Below, piece after piece: positions 6,242 to 10,972 of a DNA stretch of 10,972 nucleotides. The stretch is from Deltaproteobacteria bacterium (GTDB lineage Bacteria; Bdellovibrionota_C; UBA2361; OMII01): contig JALRCK010000043.1 of assembly GCA_023262305.1 (NCBI GenBank), positions 1 through 10,972 of the forward strand, written 5' to 3'. Under the pieces are notes generated by a model. That model worked only from the letters and a program-made list of their open reading frames with translations, searched no databases and had not been told where the DNA came from. A program made the translations under genes and the position numbers. The first letter of the stretch is position 1. Each line of letters opens with the position of its first letter.

Positions 6242-7087
6242 ATGACATCCTCTGTCGCCACTACCATAAGCTCCTCCTACCCTAAGATACGTGAGTATCA
6301 AGGAAAGACCGTCTTGGTGAAATACGGCGGCGCCGCGATGGAGAACGAGCAGACAAAGCACCTCGTCTGCGAAGAGGTCGCCGCTCTAGCGTCGCTGAGC
6401 GTACCGGTGGTTGTCGTTCATGGCGGAGGCAAAGAGATATCTCGGATGATGGAGCGTGTGGGGCTCATCCCGCATTTCATCGACGGACTCAGAGTGACCG
6501 ATCCGGAGGCGATGAGGATTACAGAGATGGTGCTGTCGGGAACGGTCAACAGCGACCTCGTTTCACGGATTACACGGTCAGGCTCACCAGCGCTGGGACT
6601 CTCTGGACGCGATGGTCGCATGCTTGAGGCCCGCAGGCTCGTTGGCAAGAACGGAGAGGACCTCGGCCAAACTGGTGAGGTCGTAGCAACCAACACGGCT
6701 CCGATTATGGCGGCTCTCTCGGGTGAACATGTTCCAGTCATCTCACCTGTCGGGGAGTCCTCCTCGGGTGAGCCACTCAATCTGAACGCCGACTATGCCG
6801 CGGCCGCGATCGCTGGCGCCTTGCGCGTTGAGAGCTGCGTCTTTTTGACTGATGTGGCTGGTGTGAAGAAGAACGGTGAGGTTCAACCCTCTCTCTCTCG
6901 CTTAGAGATCGAACAGCTCATCGCGGATGGAACGATCTCTGGTGGGATGATTCCAAAGGTGCAGTGCGCGCTCAGAGCTTTAGAGGCTGGCTGCTCCCGA
7001 GCCATCATTTGTGACGCCTCACGCCCCCTGATTATATCGGCAGCTCTCAGCGGCAATCCAGGGAGTGGTACGACCATTTCAAGGTAA
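6242..7087 (+). CDS. argB: N-acetylglutamate kinase
   Basis: This enzyme phosphorylates N-acetylglutamate with ATP, the second step of arginine synthesis. The 281 residues carry the amino-acid-kinase signatures VLVKYGGAA (24-32, Lys27), HGGGKE (60-65), FIDGLRVTD (79-87), GLSGRDG (119-125), NLNADYAAAAIAGAL (180-194, Asp184) and GGMIPKV (234-240, Lys239), matching Lys8, Asp162 and Lys217 of the E. coli enzyme. There are about 19 more residues ahead of the first lysine than in E. coli. In this family an N-terminal helix of this kind goes with hexamer formation and arginine feedback inhibition, so an arginine-sensitive enzyme is likely (inference). AAGGAG overlaps the argC stop and lies 4 nt before the ATG, making argA-argC-argB one transcription unit. 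After the stop, eight T (7170-7177) follow only a 3-bp GAG/CTC stem, so no proper terminator is evident. Confidence 0.97.
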   Translation: MTSSVATTISSSYPKIREYQGKTVLVKYGGAAMENEQTKHLVCEEVAALASLSVPVVVVHGGGKEISRMMERVGLIPHFIDGLRVTDPEAMRITEMVLSGTVNSDLVSRITRSGSPALGLSGRDGRMLEARRLVGKNGEDLGQTGEVVATNTAPIMAALSGEHVPVISPVGESSSGEPLNLNADYAAAAIAGALRVESCVFLTDVAGVKKNGEVQPSLSRLEIEQLIADGTISGGMIPKVQCALRALEAGCSRAIICDASRPLIISAALSGNPGSGTTISR

Positions 7088-7119
7088 TCGCGAACAGTGA
7101 GAGCTGTTTCCAGGGTTAC

Positions 7120-7130
7120 GGGCACCTCCT
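7120..7130. repeat. Copy 2 of the GGGCACCTCCT 11-mer
   Basis: This copy is identical to the bases at 3340-3350 and lies in the argB-yebC gap. On the minus strand it reads AGGAGGT, a perfect ribosome-binding motif, but no credible minus-strand gene follows either copy. Confidence 0.35.
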
Positions 7131-7271
7131 CCACAAGGCTTTTTCACCCAGCGATCCCCCGAGGTACTCTTTTTTTTGTAGTCTTTTCACCCCCATGCAC
7201 GGCGAAAACGAATGGCTTTTCCCTTTCCTGATTTGCCTGTTCCCGCCATTTAGCGATATCCTGCCGCGGTT

Positions 7272-7284
7272 AGGGGCATCCCCT
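7272..7284 (+). promoter_or_regulatory. GGGG/CCCC hairpin just ahead of the yebC ribosome-binding site
   Basis: AGGGG and CCCCT close a CAT loop, 7 nt before the GGAG ribosome-binding site of the YebC gene. As an RNA hairpin in the leader it could affect translation initiation. It is very short and may be chance. No clear promoter was found in the 214 bp between argB and this gene. Confidence 0.25.
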
Positions 7285-7301
7285 CGATAGTGGAGATTTG
7301 T

Positions 7302-8021
7302 ATGGGCCGTATCTTCGAAAAACGCAAAGACCGCATGTTCGCTCGGTGGGCTAAAAACGCGAAGGCGTTCACCAAGCTCGGCAAAGAGATCGCGATATCC
7401 GTAAAGCTTGCTGGTCCCAACGTCGAGAGCAATCCGCGTCTCCGCATGGCCGTTCAAACCGCACGATCGCTTAATATGCCCAAAGATCGAATTGAGGCCG
7501 CTATCAAGCGGGCGAGTTCAAAGGATCAGGCCGACCTCAACGAGATCACATACGAGGGGTTTGCTCCTCATGGCGTTGGTCTCTTCATCGAAACGGCGAC
7601 CGACAACCCAACTCGTACGGTTGCAAACGTCCGCAACATCCTTGACAAGCACAAAGGAAATCTCGCTACAACGGGCGCCCTAGAATATATCTTTGAGCGC
7701 AAGGGGGTCTTCAAGATCGCCGCTCCATCTGGCGACCTCGATGATTTCGAGCTTGAGATGATCGACCACGGTCTTGAGGAGATCTTCGAGGCTGACGACG
7801 GACTCTTGATCTACTGCAACTTCAAGCAATTCGGAGATCTCCAAAAAGCAATGGAAGCCCGTGGAGTTGAGGTCAAGAGTGCAAGCTCTCAACGTATCCC
7901 GTCAAACTACATCAAGGTCAGCTCTGATCAGGAACAAGAGATCCAAAAAATCATTGACAAGTTGGAGGAAGACGACGATGTCCAGTCGGTGTTCCACAAC
8001 ATGCAAAGTGAAGCAGAGTAG
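7302..8021 (+). CDS. yebC: YebC/PmpR-family protein (ribosome-associated or DNA-binding factor)
   Basis: The 239-residue protein covers all three domains of the family. Recognisable blocks are NPRLRMAVQTARSLNMPKD (44-62), YEGFAPHGVG (84-93), TDNPTRTVANVRNIL (100-114), GALEYIFERKGVF (125-137) and LEEDDDVQSVFHN (221-233). Members were long annotated as transcriptional regulators; more recent work on YebC and its mitochondrial relative TACO1 points to relief of ribosome stalling, including at proline-rich stretches. The N-terminus is MGRIFEKRKDRMFARWAK rather than the common MAGHSKWANIKHRK form, which marks a separate branch. The frame opens at a GTG at 7290, but I chose the ATG at 7302, which has GGAG 6 nt upstream and the family N-terminus. 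It is convergent with the kinase gene, 16 nt between stops. Confidence 0.93.
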   Translation: MGRIFEKRKDRMFARWAKNAKAFTKLGKEIAISVKLAGPNVESNPRLRMAVQTARSLNMPKDRIEAAIKRASSKDQADLNEITYEGFAPHGVGLFIETATDNPTRTVANVRNILDKHKGNLATTGALEYIFERKGVFKIAAPSGDLDDFELEMIDHGLEEIFEADDGLLIYCNFKQFGDLQKAMEARGVEVKSASSQRIPSNYIKVSSDQEQEIQKIIDKLEEDDDVQSVFHNMQSEAE

Positions 8022-8042
8022 CACGCCCCGTGTAGCGCTACT
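8017..8042. terminator. Inverted repeat spanning the stop codons of convergent genes
   Basis: AGTAGC (8017-8022) and GCTACT (8037-8042) are perfect complements enclosing 14 nt, with CAC/GTG pairing possible inside. The arms overlap the ends of both the YebC and kinase genes. Neither strand shows a T tract after the stem, so it is only a weak candidate for a shared terminator. Confidence 0.25.
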
Positions 8043-10242
8043 GTGAAAATGTACCGCGCCAACGCGCGTATCCGGCATGACTTCCCAATAGTGCGCGAAA
8101 GAGTAGTCCGCAGAAAACCCCTACGCAGATCGGGGTAACCACTGGCACAACGATGCCGAGGAGAAAGAGAAGGTACTGCCCCAACCCGATCAACAGCACA
8201 ACACCTGTCAGATACACCAACAAAAGGGCACCGGAGACGCTAAGAGCAAGTACCACGAGGGTCATCGTTATGGCGGAGCTCACTGCCACTTCATCAGACA
8301 CGTCGAATCTACGTAACCAATCTCCTGCAAGGAGGTTTGATGTCTGGGTCGCATGCACCTCTGTGCCAAATGTTGACTCGTCAAAAGGGGTCGAAAAGGC
8401 CTCGCGCTGCGAGGGTCCTGTTCGACTGCGAAGGTTTAATCCTATGAAGATAATCTTGTCTTTAAAAACATGCTCGGGGAGCTGGCTCGCATCATCGAGG
8501 ACCATGTAGTAGGGCACGGTCGGGATAGTTCGCGCTGGACCGTAGTAATTAATCAGATCTCGCGGCGCGGGGTGGCGATGCTTCTCAAGCGGACCACTGG
8601 CAGCTTCGGCGAGAGATGCAAGATCGGGGAACATCTCGGAACGAATCACGGGGAAACCGCGAACCCTACCACTCTCTGAAGTGAGAGCCACATTGCCAAG
8701 GGCTTGCGAATTATCAACGAAGATCTGAGAGGGTCGTATGAGCTGCTCTAAAAAGTATGAACCATTCACTGTCGCTTGCTGGGAGGAGCTTGTCGCTGCT
8801 CCGAGCACGGTGGGGACCTGACCCATCGCGGCGGCGAGCCCCGCATCAACCTGTGGGTCAGCTGACTCTCCAACGAACAGAACATCAAATACAACGCGCT
8901 TAGGAGCGAAAGTCTTGAGTTTGGAAAGGAGCTTGGTATGAAGCTCTCGCGGCCACTGTCCGGTGAGAGATACGCCGAGGTTGCTATAGCTCTGTTCATC
9001 TATGGACACGACCACGAGCTCCGGTCGGGGAGAGCGCTGCCCGCGTAGAGTGAAGAGGGTGTCGAGGTATCCCATCTCAACTCGGGTGGAGAGGTTGGTA
9101 AGGCACACCGGCATGACGATTAATGCCGCCAGCAGAGCGAGCATCGCTTTGGCTAGGATAGTTCCACGACGCCTCTTAGCGAGAATCCTCGCCCGGACGG
9201 GCTTATCTACTAAGACTTCGTCGATCGATACAGTTTCGGGTACGAGATTGCTCACGAGGCTATCGGACGCGCTTTTCGGCGCATATGAGTCGACGTTCAT
9301 CGCGAATGAATTGAGCGCCTTCATGCGAATCTGGGGCTCAACCTCCAGCAAACCGAGGATGCCTCGCGCTAGCCATTCCGGAATATCATCTCGATATTCT
9401 CGGGGATCTCGGGGAGCCTCCTCAACTTTTCGAATCAGAAGCCGCGCTGGAACGTCATCATCGATCGGAACGTGCTGAGTCAAAAGTTGATAAATGATTG
9501 CGCCAAGTGCGTAGTAGTCGACCGCTATCGTGGCTTCGTCACCGACAAGGGTCTCTGGCGCAAGGTAGGTAATGGTGCCAACGATCTCCCCTGAATCCAC
9601 GGTGAGCACTGATTTGCCGCCGCGAGCAATTCCGAAATCAGCGATCTTCAGCTTGCCTCCATCTTGCATGATGATATTCGCCGGCTTCAGATCACGGTGG
9701 ATGATTCCCACTGAATGGATGGCTGCAAGCCCCCTCATCAACTGCTTCGCGATGGTGAGTATCTTGGGAATTGGCAAATGGCTCTCAGGGAGCATCGCCT
9801 CAAGGGTTGAGCCAGCGAGGTACTCCATGGTGTAGAAGAGCGTGTCTCCATCCTGCCCAAAATCGAATGTGCGGACGACATTCTCGTGATTTATCTTATG
9901 TGTTAGTCGGACCTCTCGCAGAAATCGTTGGACCACATCCTCGCGAACAGAGCGATCCCGACGAAGAATCTTGATCGCTACGGTCGACTCGCCAAGGACG
10001 ATATCCTCAGCTAGGTACACGGAGGCCATCCCGCCCGACCCGAGCGGTCGAACGATGCGATACCTCTTAGCGATCACATGTCCGTGGGGGAGGTGCTGAA
10101 AAACCCCTCCACTTACGAATCCCATAGTAGCCTTCCCCGGGGCGGTTCGTTCCGTGCCCCTACCGGTCATATCGACCGTTTGGGCACCTAACATCTCGAT
10201 TCGAGCCTTATTTTTAGGCTTCCCCGGAGGCTTTTTCAGCAT
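8038..10242 (-). CDS. Membrane Ser/Thr protein kinase with periplasmic CHASE2 sensor domain
   Basis: The longest frame gives 734 residues in this order: a basic tail (1-55), a Hanks-type kinase (about 60-320), a linker, one membrane helix (about 362-383), a CHASE2 domain (about 388-640), and three membrane helices (about 653-718) with a short C-terminal tail. The kinase looks active: GSGGMASVY loop (68-76), Lys91 in VAIK, Glu110, HRDLKPAN (182-189, Asp184), DFG (202-204) and APE (228-230). CHASE2 hallmarks include the DTLFTLRG start, VVVSIDEQSY, a VVFDVLF strand and FIGLNL. CHASE2 is a known extracytoplasmic sensor domain, so the kinase should face the cytoplasm; its ligand is unknown. The boundary given is the outermost ATG, which lacks a ribosome-binding site. 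The ATG at 10123-10125 (residue 40), with GGGGAAGG 5 nt upstream, is at least as likely and keeps the whole kinase. It is divergent from the FecR gene. Confidence 0.93.
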   Translation of the reverse strand: MLKKPPGKPKNKARIEMLGAQTVDMTGRGTERTAPGKATMGFVSGGVFQHLPHGHVIAKRYRIVRPLGSGGMASVYLAEDIVLGESTVAIKILRRDRSVREDVVQRFLREVRLTHKINHENVVRTFDFGQDGDTLFYTMEYLAGSTLEAMLPESHLPIPKILTIAKQLMRGLAAIHSVGIIHRDLKPANIIMQDGGKLKIADFGIARGGKSVLTVDSGEIVGTITYLAPETLVGDEATIAVDYYALGAIIYQLLTQHVPIDDDVPARLLIRKVEEAPRDPREYRDDIPEWLARGILGLLEVEPQIRMKALNSFAMNVDSYAPKSASDSLVSNLVPETVSIDEVLVDKPVRARILAKRRRGTILAKAMLALLAALIVMPVCLTNLSTRVEMGYLDTLFTLRGQRSPRPELVVVSIDEQSYSNLGVSLTGQWPRELHTKLLSKLKTFAPKRVVFDVLFVGESADPQVDAGLAAAMGQVPTVLGAATSSSQQATVNGSYFLEQLIRPSQIFVDNSQALGNVALTSESGRVRGFPVIRSEMFPDLASLAEAASGPLEKHRHPAPRDLINYYGPARTIPTVPYYMVLDDASQLPEHVFKDKIIFIGLNLRSRTGPSQREAFSTPFDESTFGTEVHATQTSNLLAGDWLRRFDVSDEVAVSSAITMTLVVLALSVSGALLLVYLTGVVLLIGLGQYLLFLLGIVVPVVTPICVGVFCGLLFRALLGSHAGYARWRGTFSQ
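10154..10205. promoter_or_regulatory. Two dyad symmetries near the kinase/FecR divergent starts
   Basis: At 10154-10187, outer arms GTGCCC and GGGCAC and inner arms CGGTC and GACCG are nested around ATATC. Seven bases further on, CTCGA and TCGAG flank one T (10195-10205). They would lie inside the first 39 codons of the longest kinase frame, but would be intergenic if the kinase starts at 10125. They could be operator sites or an RNA hairpin at the 5' end of a transcript. Confidence 0.35.
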
Positions 10243-10265
10243 CTCATCGACAGGGGGATTGTTCT

Positions 10266-10972
10266 TTGGGAAAAGCTAAGGGGTTATTTTATTTGCATTT
10301 TTTGGTGCAAGCGCTCGTCTCTGTTGCGCTAATGCCCCTTATTGCTCAGGCTCAAGCCCCGGTAGTAGCCCATGTATATGTCGCTGAGGGTGGCGTTGAG
10401 GTCAGATCGGTCCAATCCTCAGAATGGAAGCCCATACAGGTCAATGCACCCCTTGCTGTTGGTGATACCGTGCGAACCGGAGAGGACGGCTCCGCAGCCT
10501 TTCGCTTCATCGATGGAGCCCTTGTGCGGATGGGAAGACTCTCGGCGCTGACATTCAACACGGTCGCCGCCACCGGAGCACCGTCTGTTACGCAATCTCG
10601 CGGTCGTACCTTTTTCTTTTCACGTGAGGCGCGCAAAGAGCCCCTCATCAAGACGCCACAACTGAATGCGGCGATCTATGGAACCGAATTGGTTGTGGAG
10701 GTCTCTGATACCTCAACAACCGTTGAGGTGCTGCACGGATCGATACGAGCCTCAAACGCCTCAGGCGATGTGAGCGCCGCAGCAGGCGAGAGCGTTACGG
10801 CACGAAATGGCAAGCCGATTGAAAAGTCGATTCTCGTCAAGCCGGCCGACGCTGTGCAATGGATGATTCGCTTTCCCTTCATCCTCACCGCAGAAGATCT
10901 TGCCCCTCGTGATGATGTCACCTGCCCGTCGCAGTGTACTGCCACTATCAGAGCCGCCCTTAACGCAACTCT
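10266..10972 (+). CDS. Exported FecR-domain protein, 3' end outside window (partial)
   Basis: An open frame runs to the right edge without a stop (235 codons). Starting at the TTG at 10266 it gives a good signal peptide: MGKAKG, a hydrophobic core from about residue 7 to 26, then AQAQA with likely cleavage near residue 31. AGGGGGA at 10252-10258 serves as ribosome-binding site. The mature part has the FecR-domain pattern GDTVRTGEDGSAAFRF, then GALVRMG, then TPQLNAAIYGTELVVEV and TTVEVLHGSI. These periplasmic domains are known from the anti-sigma regulator FecR and from many larger exported proteins. The later segment PADAVQWMIRFP resembles those larger proteins, in which tetratricopeptide repeats often follow, so repeats beyond the edge are possible. 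CPSQC near the edge is a close cysteine pair. There is no transmembrane helix before the FecR domain other than the signal, unlike classical FecR, and no sigma factor gene is seen. A TTG at 10293 is an alternative start but would lose the positive n-region. Confidence 0.85.
   Translation, partial: MGKAKGLFYLHFLVQALVSVALMPLIAQAQAPVVAHVYVAEGGVEVRSVQSSEWKPIQVNAPLAVGDTVRTGEDGSAAFRFIDGALVRMGRLSALTFNTVAATGAPSVTQSRGRTFFFSREARKEPLIKTPQLNAAIYGTELVVEVSDTSTTVEVLHGSIRASNASGDVSAAAGESVTARNGKPIEKSILVKPADAVQWMIRFPFILTAEDLAPRDDVTCPSQCTATIRAALNAT

Noticed and set aside
9002..9478. 158-codon plus-strand frame inside the kinase gene
   Set aside because: It is an Arg/Ser-rich antisense shadow of a well-supported kinase-CHASE2 reading frame.
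10203..10240. Repeated AGGCTT next to a T run as a terminator
   Set aside because: The two copies are direct, not inverted, repeats, so no stem forms.

Overview
The window looks like chromosomal DNA from a Gram-negative bacterium with an outer membrane. It carries a lipoprotein signal, a DUF2490-type barrel candidate, a CHASE2 sensor kinase with four membrane segments, and a FecR-domain exported protein. Three traits would fit a deltaproteobacterium-like lineage (Bdellovibrionota, Myxococcota or relatives): a short single-domain N-acetylglutamate synthase ahead of argC-argB, a YebC variant that begins MGRIFEKRK, and a Ser/Thr kinase fused to CHASE2. This placement is inference and cannot be settled here. 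I see no tRNA, rRNA, CRISPR array, transposase or phage gene, and the window reads as ordinary core and signalling genome.

Layout, left to right. (1) The 3' part of an SDR oxidoreductase resembling DprE2 (+) meets a MazG-like nucleotide pyrophosphohydrolase (-) tail to tail, with 3 nt between them. (2) After a 310-bp gap comes a secreted DUF2490-type protein (+). It converges on a GDP-L-fucose synthase (fcl, -) that has no gmd beside it. (3) A 350-bp gap contains a cluster of hairpins directly upstream of a small proline-rich lipoprotein (+). A strong bidirectional terminator separates this gene from a stand-alone receiver-domain protein (-). (4) A 401-bp gap contains a promoter candidate and a structured leader. 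It leads into an arginine operon, argA (short S-NAGS type), argC, argB, with short spacing throughout. These are the first three steps from glutamate towards ornithine. (5) A YebC-family protein (+) follows. (6) A Ser/Thr kinase-CHASE2 protein (-) is divergent from a FecR-domain protein (+) that runs off the right edge.

The most interesting part is the right end. A cytoplasmic kinase with a periplasmic CHASE2 sensor sits head to head with an exported FecR-domain protein. Only 23 bp separate the outermost possible start codons, and two dyad symmetries lie inside the first 39 codons of the longest kinase reading frame. Either the kinase starts later, at the ATG at 10123-10125, or the two genes share overlapping control signals inside coding sequence. 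The FecR gene could not be closed within the window.
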